A program made the translations under genes and the position numbers. A DNA stretch of 64,000 nucleotides from positions 1 through 64,000 of the forward strand of contig HF991467.1 in NCBI GenBank assembly GCA_000433095.1. The letters run 5' to 3'. Under the pieces are notes generated by a model. It saw nothing but the letters and a program-made list of their open reading frames with translations. It was not told where the DNA came from and did not search any database. The stretch is from Clostridium sp. CAG:967 (GTDB lineage: Bacteria; Cyanobacteriota; Vampirovibrionia; Gastranaerophilales; Gastranaerophilaceae). Shown here one piece after another: positions 24,870 through 32,084 of the stretch. How positions within the stretch are numbered: position 1 is the stretch's first letter; every line of letters starts with the position of its first letter.

Positions 24870-26160
24870 GGTTAAACTCCTCCGTATTGGTTTCTCTTAA
24901 AAAATCAATCCAGCAGTTGTAATATTCTGCTAAAGCGTATGTGTAGCCTACAATTATTGATTTGTAAGACTGTTCCATTACAATCAGTGAAGTTAGGTTT
25001 GATTTGCCGGCTTCGTAGCTGCGTTTGGAAAGTTTTATCATTTCTTCAGAGCTTTTTAAAAGTTTTTCGTTATAATAGTTGAGATTTAATTTTGCAGTAA
25101 CAAATTTTTCATAAGCACTGTTTAAATCTTTTACTGCCTTATTTTCGGTGGACATATAATTTAAATAAGCTTTGTCAACTTCCAATTTGGCATTTTTAAT
25201 TTCCGGTTTGTATGTATATAAAAGCGGAATGTTTACAAGACTGGCACCTGCGTAAGCTCCGTTTTTAAAAGTTCCGTCTTCGCTGAAACTTTTGTTTTGA
25301 TAACCGTAGCCGCCCTGAATTGCCAAATCAGGAATACGCTGTCTTGCAACAACTTTAAGATTTTTTTGTGCAACATCTATTTGCTGTTTAGCTATTTTTA
25401 TATCAAATCTGTTTTTTAACGTGTTTTCTGTTATTTCGTCAAAAGAAGGCATTTCAATATTCGGTTTCGGGGTTAAAAGAGCAAGGAAGTTGTCTTTGTC
25501 GTTAAACAGTTCATCTGCGGAATCAAATTGAATGCCGGTTTTTTCTTTAGGGTTAATTGTTTTGTTGAATTCAACAGAGGCTGTTTTTACATTGACTTTT
25601 GCTGTGTTAACCTGAGTAATCATCTGGTTTAATGCAATTTCTGCCTGAATTACATCCATTTCCGGAGAGGCGCCTGCTGCAACACGTTTTTTTGCAATGT
25701 TTAAAAGTTCTTCCAGCAATTGCTGCTGCTGTTCAAGAGCATTCAGGACGGATTTTGCCGCAACAAGATTTACATAAGCCTCTCTTACATCCATTTTTAA
25801 ATCAAATTCAAAATAACCTGCATTTTGTTTTGCAAGTTCAAGATTTGATTTCGCCAGTTTTTTGCGTGCTCCTCTTTTAGCGATTTCAATGGTTTCCGAT
25901 AAACCTATCTGCTGCGGGTTGCCTCTGCCTGCGGAGCCGAAGTTGTAAAATATGTTGAAATCGGGGTTTTGAAGCCTGTTTGCCTCTTTAATCTTATTTT
26001 TTGCTATATCAATATCAAGCTTTGCGGATTTATAGTCAATATTGTTTTGCACTGCCAAATCTAGTGCCTGCGGTAATGAAATTTTTTCGGGGATATCAAC
26101 CGCATAGCTTGCTGAAACAAGACATATATTCAGAAATAGTGTAATTAAAAACTTTTTCAT
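24856..26160 (-). CDS. TolC-like outer-membrane channel (CzcC family)
   Basis: A 434-residue outer-membrane factor with a signal peptide (1-20, cut after Ser-Tyr-Ala). Two repeats of the outer-membrane efflux protein fold start at LPQALDLAVQNNIDYKSAKLDIDIAKNKI and at ITENTLKNRFDIKIAKQQIDVAQKNLK, each followed by a long coiled-coil helix. The N-terminal half has the LG-SETIEIAKRGARKKLA element seen in CzcC proteins. It is first in a three-gene operon with the pump and adaptor, an order (C-A-B) with 14-base overlaps at both junctions. Confidence 0.9.
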   Translation of the reverse strand: MKKFLITLFLNICLVSASYAVDIPEKISLPQALDLAVQNNIDYKSAKLDIDIAKNKIKEANRLQNPDFNIFYNFGSAGRGNPQQIGLSETIEIAKRGARKKLAKSNLELAKQNAGYFEFDLKMDVREAYVNLVAAKSVLNALEQQQQLLEELLNIAKKRVAAGASPEMDVIQAEIALNQMITQVNTAKVNVKTASVEFNKTINPKEKTGIQFDSADELFNDKDNFLALLTPKPNIEMPSFDEITENTLKNRFDIKIAKQQIDVAQKNLKVVARQRIPDLAIQGGYGYQNKSFSEDGTFKNGAYAGASLVNIPLLYTYKPEIKNAKLEVDKAYLNYMSTENKAVKDLNSAYEKFVTAKLNLNYYNEKLLKSSEEMIKLSKRSYEAGKSNLTSLIVMEQSYKSIIVGYTYALAEYYNCWIDFLRETNTEEFNLETI

Positions 26161-26192
26161 TCTGTCTTTCTTTCAATGTGATTTGTATAAGG

Positions 26193-26221
26193 ATTATATC
26201 ATTAAAAATGAGGTATGCAAA
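26193..26221 (-). promoter_or_regulatory. promoter of the metal efflux operon
   Basis: On the complement, TTTGCA (26216-26221) and TATAAT (26193-26198) lie 17 bases apart, about 33 bases before the start codon of the outer-membrane channel gene. No clear metal-regulator operator is visible in the gap. Confidence 0.45.
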
Positions 26222-26275
26222 AATATTAATAAATCTGCGGATTTTTGTAAATACATTTAGAGTTATGATTTTTGT

Positions 26276-27523
26276 ATGCATAATAACGGGAAAAAAGGTC
26301 AATTAATAAAATATATTTCTTCAAAACCCGTGATTGAAAAAACTGTTAATCAATCAAGAGTTTTCGAAATTAACGATAAAAAGATATCCGATGAGTTTGT
26401 TTATCTTACCTCACGTGATTTGAGAGCGGAAGACAATTTTGCGCTTAATTTTGTGCGGGAAAAAGCTAAAGATTTTAAAGTTGTTCATCTTAAAAAGAAT
26501 TTTGAAACAGAGGGAAAAAATAATTTTTATTTGGAAAATCTTGAAATTCTCAGAAAGAATTACGAACTCCAAAACATTGATTTTGAGGTTAAAGATGAAA
26601 ATATAGCTGATTTTTTGTCAGGCTTAAAAAATCAAACCATTGTAACAGATTTTAATCCCCTTATCAACTCTGATGTTTTTGAGAATTATCAGGGAAAGGT
26701 TTATGAAGTTGATACGCATAATATTATTCCCGCAAGAATAGCATCTGAAAAGCAGGAATACAGCGCATTTACTTTCCGTAAAAAAGTTTATGACAAAATT
26801 TATGAATACCTGACAGATTTTCCCAAAATTAAATTTAGCAAAAACAAGGGTTACGCAATCCTTGAAGACTTTGTCAAAAACAAATTAAAAGACTATCCGA
26901 AAGACAAAAATAATCCTGACTTAAGAGGAACTTCCAACCTGTCGCCTTATTTTAATTTCGGATTTCTATCGCCGCAAAGAGCTGCAATTGAGGTTTTAAA
27001 ATCCGATGCACCTTATGAAAGCAAAGAAGTTTACCTTGAAGAACTTATAGTACGTGCTGAGTTATCTGACAATTTTTGTTTATATAATAAAAATTATAAA
27101 AGCTTTGACGGGGCGCCTGATTGGGCTAAAAAAACTTTAAATTACCATATTAAAGATTTGCGTCCGCATATTTTTTCGCAGGAACAGCTTGAAAATGCCC
27201 GAAGTTACGACGAATTGTGGAATGCTACACAAAAGCAGCTTATAGAAGAAGGTAAAATTCACGGGTACCTTCGTATGTTTTGGGCTAAAAAGCTTCTTGA
27301 ATGGACAAATACACCTTATGAAGCTGTTGATATTGCAGTATATTTGAATGATAAATACGCTTACGACGGCGAAAGCCCCAACGGTTATGTGGGAATACTG
27401 TGGTCAATCGCAGGGTTGCACGACAGACCGTTTATGAATATGCCTGTAACAGGCGAAATAAGAAGATTGACAGGTATAAAAGGAAAAGCGGAACGTGAAA
27501 AATATATCAAAAGATATTTATGA
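26276..27523 (+). CDS. class II CPD photolyase
   Basis: A 415-residue DNA repair enzyme that uses light and FADH- to split cyclobutane pyrimidine dimers. The N-terminal domain starts at FVYLTSRDLRAEDNFAL. The C-terminal FAD domain shows RGTSNLSPYFNFGFLSPQR, EELIVRAELSDNFC, YLRMFWAKKLLEWT, YLNDKYAYDGESPNGYVGILWSIAGLHDRP, and ends GEIRRLTGIKGKA. This W-x-N-x-G-x-x-W arrangement is specific to class II. The length is slightly short of the usual 440-480. No ribosome binding site; TATGAT ends six bases before the ATG. It is followed 12 bases later by a HAD phosphatase. Confidence 0.9.
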   Translation: MHNNGKKGQLIKYISSKPVIEKTVNQSRVFEINDKKISDEFVYLTSRDLRAEDNFALNFVREKAKDFKVVHLKKNFETEGKNNFYLENLEILRKNYELQNIDFEVKDENIADFLSGLKNQTIVTDFNPLINSDVFENYQGKVYEVDTHNIIPARIASEKQEYSAFTFRKKVYDKIYEYLTDFPKIKFSKNKGYAILEDFVKNKLKDYPKDKNNPDLRGTSNLSPYFNFGFLSPQRAAIEVLKSDAPYESKEVYLEELIVRAELSDNFCLYNKNYKSFDGAPDWAKKTLNYHIKDLRPHIFSQEQLENARSYDELWNATQKQLIEEGKIHGYLRMFWAKKLLEWTNTPYEAVDIAVYLNDKYAYDGESPNGYVGILWSIAGLHDRPFMNMPVTGEIRRLTGIKGKAEREKYIKRYL

Positions 27524-27535
27524 TAAAATAATTTT

Positions 27536-28174
27536 ATGATTGATACGGTTATTTTTGATTTGGACGGAACACTTTTAAATACACTGGAAGATTTAAGAAA
27601 CAGCACTAATTTTGCATTGAGTGAGTTTGGTTTTCCGAAACGTTCGCTTGAAGAAGTGAGAAGTTTTGTCGGCAACGGCGTAAGAAAGCTTATAGAAAGG
27701 GCTGTTCCTCAATCATGCGATAAAGAAACTACAGAAAAATGTCTTGAAATTTTCAAGAAAAACTACTCTGAAAATATGTATAATAACACTGCACCTTACA
27801 ATAGTATCTTAGAGATACTGAAAGATTTGCGCAACAATGGTCTGAAAATCGGTGTGGTGTCTAATAAGTTCGATTCTGCCGTTAAAGAATTATGTAAAAA
27901 ATATTTTGAAGATTTGGTTGATATTGCAATCGGTCAAGCCGGTGATGTTCCTAAAAAACCTGCTCCCGACGGTGTTTTAAAAGCAATAAAACTTCTTGGT
28001 GCAGAAAATATTGTTTATGTAGGAGATTCCGGGGTGGATGTTCAAACCGCAAAAAATGCTAATATACCGTGCATAGGTGTTACCTGGGGTTTTCGTGATA
28101 AAAAAGATCTGAAAGGCGCAGACTTTATAATTGATAATCCTCATGATATAATTAACATAATCAGGAGTATGTAA
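27536..28174 (+). CDS. gph: HAD phosphatase, phosphoglycolate phosphatase-like
   Basis: A 212-residue HAD hydrolase. Motif I is FDLDGTLLNT (nucleophile D9), motif II is GVVSNK (near residue 107), Lys is in PKKPAPDG, and motif III is VYVGDSGVDVQTAKNA (near residue 160). The cap (residues 15-85) and length fit phosphoglycolate phosphatase Gph, which removes 2-phosphoglycolate formed in DNA repair or oxygenase reactions. The nearby photolyase fits a repair link but is not proof. No ribosome binding site; TAAAAT ends six bases before the ATG. Other sugar or nucleotide phosphatases of this clade cannot be excluded. Confidence 0.8.
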   Translation: MIDTVIFDLDGTLLNTLEDLRNSTNFALSEFGFPKRSLEEVRSFVGNGVRKLIERAVPQSCDKETTEKCLEIFKKNYSENMYNNTAPYNSILEILKDLRNNGLKIGVVSNKFDSAVKELCKKYFEDLVDIAIGQAGDVPKKPAPDGVLKAIKLLGAENIVYVGDSGVDVQTAKNANIPCIGVTWGFRDKKDLKGADFIIDNPHDIINIIRSM

Positions 28175-28578
28175 TGGAAAAATTATCTTTTAGTTTGGAA
28201 GATTATATTGAAGAAATTTATAATCAGGTGTTAAAAAACGGACAGGCAAAGGTTACGGCTATTGCAGAAGCTCTTTGCGTAAGAAAAGCCTCCGTAACAG
28301 GAGCTTTAAACATTTTGTCCGAAAAAAAACTTATTAATTATGCTCCCTATTCACCAATTACGCTTACTGCTCAAGGGGAAAAAATAGCCAAAGAAATTTT
28401 AAAAAAACACGAAAATATATCGGAATTTTTTATCGAAGTATTAAATATTCCTAAAGAAGAAGCGCTTGAGATTGCCTGTAAAATGGAGCATATTGTTTCC
28501 GATAAGCTTTTTGATAATATGATGAAACTTACCGATTATGTGAAATCATCGAATTTTGATTTGACAAAAATATATTAA
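28174..28578 (+). CDS. DtxR/MntR-family metal-dependent repressor
   Basis: A 134-residue regulator. Residues 1-60 form the winged helix (SFSLEDYIEEIYNQV, VTAIAEALCVRKASVTGALNILSEKKLI), and residues 70-134 the dimerisation domain with metal-ligand candidates, including EEALEIACKMEHIVSD (Cys and Glu-x-x-His). It lacks the SH3-like third domain, as MntR does. Members sense Mn(II) or Fe(II) and bind palindromes. It shares the base of its ATG with the stop of the phosphatase gene (TAATG). A TTAG-type palindrome lies just downstream, in the promoter of the next gene. Confidence 0.85.
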   Translation: MEKLSFSLEDYIEEIYNQVLKNGQAKVTAIAEALCVRKASVTGALNILSEKKLINYAPYSPITLTAQGEKIAKEILKKHENISEFFIEVLNIPKEEALEIACKMEHIVSDKLFDNMMKLTDYVKSSNFDLTKIY

Positions 28579-28597
28579 GATTTTTTTCACAAACACC

Positions 28598-28640
28598 TTG
28601 ACAAAATTATTTCTTTCGTATAAAGTTAGTCATGCCTAAC
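28598..28640 (+). promoter_or_regulatory. promoter with a DtxR-box-like palindrome
   Basis: TTGACA (28598-28603) and TAAAGT (28621-28626) are 17 bases apart. GTTAG (28625-28629) and CTAAC (28636-28640), separated by six bases, start at the -10 and cover the transcription start. TTAG...CTAA palindromes are the core of DtxR/IdeR-type operators, and a DtxR-family gene ends 20 bases upstream. The operator call is inference. Confidence 0.5.
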
Positions 28641-28660
28641 AAATAAAACTGAGGAAATAT

Positions 28661-29701
28661 ATGAAAATCTCTACCATTTGCAAATATGTTGATCAACCGA
28701 TGATTTTGAACAAATTAGATCAAAAGATGCCTCTTCTTCTCATAGGTGCAGGCAGTGCATACGGTATTGCAGACAGTTTCCGAAAGTCTGATGAAAAGAA
28801 ACATAAAAATTTAAAAAATGCCATTGTAATTTCAAGTACAATCGGAGCATCTTTATTAGGCACAAGAGGATTGAAAATCGGCGGTAAAAAGATTTTTAAC
28901 GGACTTATGGAAAGAGTTCCGTTTACAGAACTACAAAAGGTTCAGACAGAAGCCGTTGAAAAATATTTGGAAAAAACAAAAATAAAAGATGCAAATATTA
29001 TAAAAGCTTTAGAAACTGCCAAATTAAAAGAACTTTCACCAAAACAAATTGATATATTAATTGGCAATCTTCCTAAATCTCCTGAGAAGGATGAGCTTTT
29101 CAGCGTGATATTACCTGAGAAGAAGAACCTGAATTCAAAGGAGATTTTCTCTGAAATTAAACGACTGTCTCTTTTAGGTTTAATACCTGTAGCCGGAGGG
29201 GTTGCGGGCGGCATAATTGCTGATAAGACTACACATACTGACTCAAAAAAACAGACCGCAAACAAGGTCAAGGAGGGCTTGTACCAGTATCTTGCAAATA
29301 TCTTCCTATGTAATGTGGGTGCAGGTACAGCTCTTTTTCTTTCAGAAAGGTTAGAAAAAGCAGGAAAAATCAAACCTCTTACACCAATGAAAAAGTTAGC
29401 CGTAATATTAACAGGTATAACCGCAACAGGTATTATCGGAGGGAGTTATATTGCAAACTATGTAAGTAAAAAATGTATTAATCCTATGTTTGGCGAGTCG
29501 GGCAAAAACAAAATATACGGCGAACGCAAGCCTGAGGCATTAGATATTGCGCTTCATGCGGATGATATTGCTACTGCCGGTATTTTATCGGGATTTAAAT
29601 GGATTGAGCCTGCTCTGCCTTTCATGTATTTTATATCGGGATACAGAGCAGGAATAGGTTACCGAAACGGGGAAAATAAAATGCATAGTCATAAGATGTA
29701 A
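28661..29701 (+). CDS. multi-pass membrane protein of unknown function
   Basis: A 346-residue protein with an MKIS start and GAGG eight bases upstream. Hydrophobic segments lie near residues 23-40 (PLLLIGAGSAYGIA), 50-66, 168-188 (LLGLIPVAGGVAGGIIA), 215-232, 245-265 (LAVILTGITATGIIGGSYIA) and 300-325. A charged helical region (about 80-160) separates the first and second groups. The end contains ALDIALHADDIATAGILSGFKW and a His-rich tail, NKMHSHKM. I do not recognise a family. Its promoter overlaps a DtxR-box-like palindrome, so metal-dependent control is possible. Confidence 0.65.
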   Translation: MKISTICKYVDQPMILNKLDQKMPLLLIGAGSAYGIADSFRKSDEKKHKNLKNAIVISSTIGASLLGTRGLKIGGKKIFNGLMERVPFTELQKVQTEAVEKYLEKTKIKDANIIKALETAKLKELSPKQIDILIGNLPKSPEKDELFSVILPEKKNLNSKEIFSEIKRLSLLGLIPVAGGVAGGIIADKTTHTDSKKQTANKVKEGLYQYLANIFLCNVGAGTALFLSERLEKAGKIKPLTPMKKLAVILTGITATGIIGGSYIANYVSKKCINPMFGESGKNKIYGERKPEALDIALHADDIATAGILSGFKWIEPALPFMYFISGYRAGIGYRNGENKMHSHKM

Positions 29702-29741
29702 TAAAAAAAGAAATTTTCTACGCACACCTTCTTATACAAAC

Positions 29742-29766
29742 GAGCCTCTGCAATTTGCAGAGGCTC
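29742..29766 (+). terminator. GC-rich hairpin after the membrane protein gene
   Basis: GAGCCTCTGC (29742-29751) pairs with GCAGAGGCTC (29757-29766) across a 5-base loop. The T tract is imperfect (AAACATTTATTTTT), so it is a terminator of moderate quality. It also sits just downstream of the leftward RHH gene's stop. Confidence 0.6.
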
Positions 29767-29772
29767 AAACAT

Positions 29773-29940
29773 TTATTTTTCATGTTCTTTGACATAATCG
29801 TTTATCAGTTTTGTACCGAGATTGCCAGCCGTACGATTTTGTTCTTCAGCTAATTTTTTGAATTTGTCATAAATGTTTTGGTCAACAAGTAAAACAAATC
29901 TTTTTTTAGAATTTTTTATCTCTTTCAATTTTAACCTCAT
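29773..29940 (-). CDS. ribbon-helix-helix DNA-binding protein
   Basis: A 55-residue protein, read by translating the complement. After a basic start (MRLKLKEIKNSKK), RFVLLVDQNIYDKFKKLAEE gives a beta strand and first helix. NRTAGNLGTKLINDYVKEHEK gives the turn and second helix of an Arc/CopG-type ribbon-helix-helix fold. The ATG at 29940 has no ribosome binding site; a TTG at 29928 preceded by GAGG at six bases is an alternative that would remove four residues. A palindromic site cluster lies directly upstream, so autoregulation is likely. No toxin gene is adjacent. Confidence 0.75.
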   Translation of the reverse strand: MRLKLKEIKNSKKRFVLLVDQNIYDKFKKLAEEQNRTAGNLGTKLINDYVKEHEK

Positions 29941-30038
29941 TGCAATAAAATGGTAACTATATTGTAATAATACTTAATCTAAAACTAAAAAACAATTGCA
30001 AGTTAATTGCAATTTGATTACAATAAAATTGTAATCAA
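29939..30038. promoter_or_regulatory. cluster of ATTRCAAT operator-like sites
   Basis: An 11-base perfect inverted repeat, TTGATTACAAT (30014-30024) and ATTGTAATCAA (30028-30038), spaced by AAA. A degenerate copy, ATTGCAATAAAATGGTAAC, lies at 29939-29957 over the RHH start codon. Extra half-sites are at 29961-29968 (ATTGTAAT) and 29993-30013 (two AATTGCAA-type). The sites sit between the divergent RHH gene and the small gene at 30059. Binding by the RHH protein is inference. Confidence 0.55.
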
Positions 30039-30058
30039 CGATTAAAATGGAGATTAAC

Positions 30059-30262
30059 ATGGAAGAAACAGAAAAAGTACAAATCGATGAAGCTAGGAGA
30101 GCTGTTAAGAAAATGATTGATTTGAACGAGTTGTTTTTAGACTCTGTGAAGTTTAACAGTTGTGAGTGCGCAGATAAATACTCTTATGTATCTATGGAAT
30201 TTGGAAAATTAACTTGGGTTCTGGCAGAATATTTGGGTATATTTGAAAACACGGATGAGTAA
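30059..30262 (+). CDS. small acidic protein divergent from the RHH gene
   Basis: A 67-residue protein. The start is placed at 30059 because GGAG lies six bases upstream; the earlier ATG at 30047 would contain that site. It is helical, with EARRAVKKMIDLNELFLDSVKF, a Cys pair (NSCECADKY), and an aromatic C-terminal helix, KLTWVLAEYLGIFE. No family is recognised. It shares a control region of palindromes with the divergent RHH gene, which suggests joint regulation, perhaps as a small stress or plasmid-like accessory gene. Confidence 0.6.
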   Translation: MEETEKVQIDEARRAVKKMIDLNELFLDSVKFNSCECADKYSYVSMEFGKLTWVLAEYLGIFENTDE

Positions 30263-30280
30263 AAACTCAGCTGTAGTATG

Positions 30281-30760
30281 TTATGGTTTCATTTCCATTA
30301 TAAAGTCATCCATTACAAAGCCTGAACCGATATCTGTTACAACAGCATCAACAGTTTTAAATCCCCATTTCTCATAAGCTTTTATTGTGTTTATGTTGTA
30401 TTTGTTTACTGTAAGACGTATGGGTTTGTGCTGTGATAATTGTTTGATTTTTTCAAATGCTTCTGTACCAAGACCTTTATTTCTGTATTCTTTCTTTATA
30501 TATAACTTTGAAAGAAAAAGGTATTCTTTTTTATCGGAAATCCCGAAATATCCTGCTTTTTCCCCGTCGGAAACTATAAAATAGTATGTGTAATTTTCGT
30601 TTTCAATCTGGTTTTTTATTGCGTGTTCCGATTGAAAATTTTCGACCATAAAGTCAATCTGTTCGGGTGAAAGAATGCAAGTCCAGTATTCATGCCATAT
30701 GCATGAAGCCAGACTTGCAAGTTCTTTTATATTTTTGACTTTTTCGAATGAAGCTGTCAT
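30281..30760 (-). CDS. GNAT family N-acetyltransferase
   Basis: A 159-residue acetyltransferase. The core reads YYFIVSDGEKAGYFGISDKKEYLFLSKLYIKKEYRNKGLGTEAFEKI, with the R/Q-x-x-G-x-G/A acetyl-CoA loop as RNKGLG (near residue 96). INTIKAYEKWGFK (near 127) is the usual alpha-4/beta-7 element. It lies three bases after the ferritin gene on the same strand and is probably co-transcribed with it. The substrate is unknown. Confidence 0.85.
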   Translation of the reverse strand: MTASFEKVKNIKELASLASCIWHEYWTCILSPEQIDFMVENFQSEHAIKNQIENENYTYYFIVSDGEKAGYFGISDKKEYLFLSKLYIKKEYRNKGLGTEAFEKIKQLSQHKPIRLTVNKYNINTIKAYEKWGFKTVDAVVTDIGSGFVMDDFIMEMKP

Positions 30761-30763
30761 TTA

Positions 30764-31273
30764 CTATCCTATTACAGGTTGTACAAATGTTCTTGCAGCC
30801 AAGTCTTTGTCAAGCATTAACAAAGCTTTTTTATCATCGCCGATAAGTCTTAGAGTTGCTAAAACATTTCCTACATTGTCTTCTTCTTCAACCTGTTCTT
30901 TCAAATACCAGTTTAAGAAAGACATTGCAGCACGATCTTTTGTTTCTTCTGCAACGTCCATTAAAGCGTTAATTCTTGAAGTTACAAATTCTTCGTGTTC
31001 AAGAACCTGTTCGAAAACAGCTAAAGGAGATGACCATTCTGTTTCGGGTTTATCAATTGCTTCAAGAACAACAGTTCCTCCACGCTGGTTCAGATAATCA
31101 AACATTCCGAGTGCATGTGCGTGTTCTTCCTGAACCTGTACTGACATCCAGTTTACAAATCCTTTAAGATTTAATCTTTCAAAATATGCCTGCATTGAAA
31201 GGTATAAATATTCTGAATATAGTTCTTTGTTAATCTGGTCGTTAAATGCTTTTTCCAATTTTTCATTAATCAT
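30764..31273 (-). CDS. ftnA: non-haem ferritin
   Basis: A 169-residue ferritin that oxidises and stores iron in a 24-subunit shell. The diiron centre residues are recognisable: E17 in NKELYSEYLYL, E50 and H53 in VQEEHAHAL, E94 in EHEEFVTSRI, and Gln in WYLKEQVEEEDN. GFVNWMSVQVQEE and FDYLNQRGG match bacterial FtnA. GAGGAAG precedes the ATG. A GNAT gene follows in the same operon, and a DtxR-type regulator is 2.2 kb away, so iron control is plausible though no operator is visible here. Confidence 0.93.
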   Translation of the reverse strand: MINEKLEKAFNDQINKELYSEYLYLSMQAYFERLNLKGFVNWMSVQVQEEHAHALGMFDYLNQRGGTVVLEAIDKPETEWSSPLAVFEQVLEHEEFVTSRINALMDVAEETKDRAAMSFLNWYLKEQVEEEDNVGNVLATLRLIGDDKKALLMLDKDLAARTFVQPVIG

Positions 31274-31390
31274 ATTACTTCCTCCTGTTTCAAATAAATT
31301 TTATCACTAAAAAAAATATTATAAACTTTTGTTAACAAATTATTTATTTTTAAGCAATTATAAAAGTTCAGTTTGTTTATAAAATTCACT

Positions 31391-32020
31391 ATGGCTATTA
31401 ATATTCAAAACAACTATTCTTATCAGTACAGAACAAACAAACTTTCAAGTTGTCCCGTAAAATCGCAACAGCCCTCATTCCGTGGCGGTGCTGTTCAAAG
31501 GCTCACAAATATGAATATCGGCATGATGCCGCAAGGATTTATCGGACATGTGAGTTTGCAGAATGTGACAAAAGGCAAAGAAGAATTTATTAATGTCTTT
31601 AAATCTTTTGATTGCGGAAATGAAAGATATTACTTCAAAAATAACGATAATGAACTTATCGGCGAATTCATGGCAAAAATTAACAAGTATTTTGATTACG
31701 ACAAGCTTACATACAAAGAAGATCCAAGCCATGTTTATATAGATGACCTGAGAAATTATTCAAAACCGGATACTCCTTTTCATAATAAAAAATTGGATTA
31801 TTACAAAGGCTTAGGTACAAGATGTTTGCAGATTGCTCAGAGAAGAAGCGATGAAGCTCAATGTGTCGGCAATTTAAGATTATGTGCGATGCCTCAGGCA
31901 AGAGATTTCTATATAAAGAAAATAGGTATGGTTACTGATCCGCATAACCCTTACAGCGGTATGCTTATAATTCCTCCTGATAAAAAAGAACCTTTATCAA
32001 GAATGTACGGCGGTCTATAG
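31391..32020 (+). CDS. GNAT-like protein with N-terminal PSFRGG motif
   Basis: A 209-residue protein from the ATG at 31391. Residues 1-30 are Asn/Tyr/Ser-rich and end in QQPSFRGG, a motif also present as NPSFTG near the start of the amidohydrolase at 57489. The C-terminal half has YYKGLGTRCLQIAQRR (an acetyl-CoA-loop-like G-L-G-T) and GNLRLCAMPQARDFYIKKIGM, the alpha-4/beta-7 style of GNAT enzymes. The N-terminal GNAT strands are hard to see, so activity is uncertain. No signal peptide. It is monocistronic. Confidence 0.6.
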   Translation: MAINIQNNYSYQYRTNKLSSCPVKSQQPSFRGGAVQRLTNMNIGMMPQGFIGHVSLQNVTKGKEEFINVFKSFDCGNERYYFKNNDNELIGEFMAKINKYFDYDKLTYKEDPSHVYIDDLRNYSKPDTPFHNKKLDYYKGLGTRCLQIAQRRSDEAQCVGNLRLCAMPQARDFYIKKIGMVTDPHNPYSGMLIIPPDKKEPLSRMYGGL

Positions 32021-32084
32021 TTTGGGCAAATTAACAATTCAGGCAATGTAAATTATCTGATGATTATTTATAAGTATTCATGTT

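Noticed and set aside
29773..30262. Toxin-antitoxin pair
   Set aside because: The genes are divergent and the 67-residue protein has no toxin-like fold; kept as an autoregulated module instead.
30675..31097. A 140-codon frame antisense to ferritin and the GNAT gene
   Set aside because: It follows the codon pattern of the real genes on the other strand and lacks a start signal.
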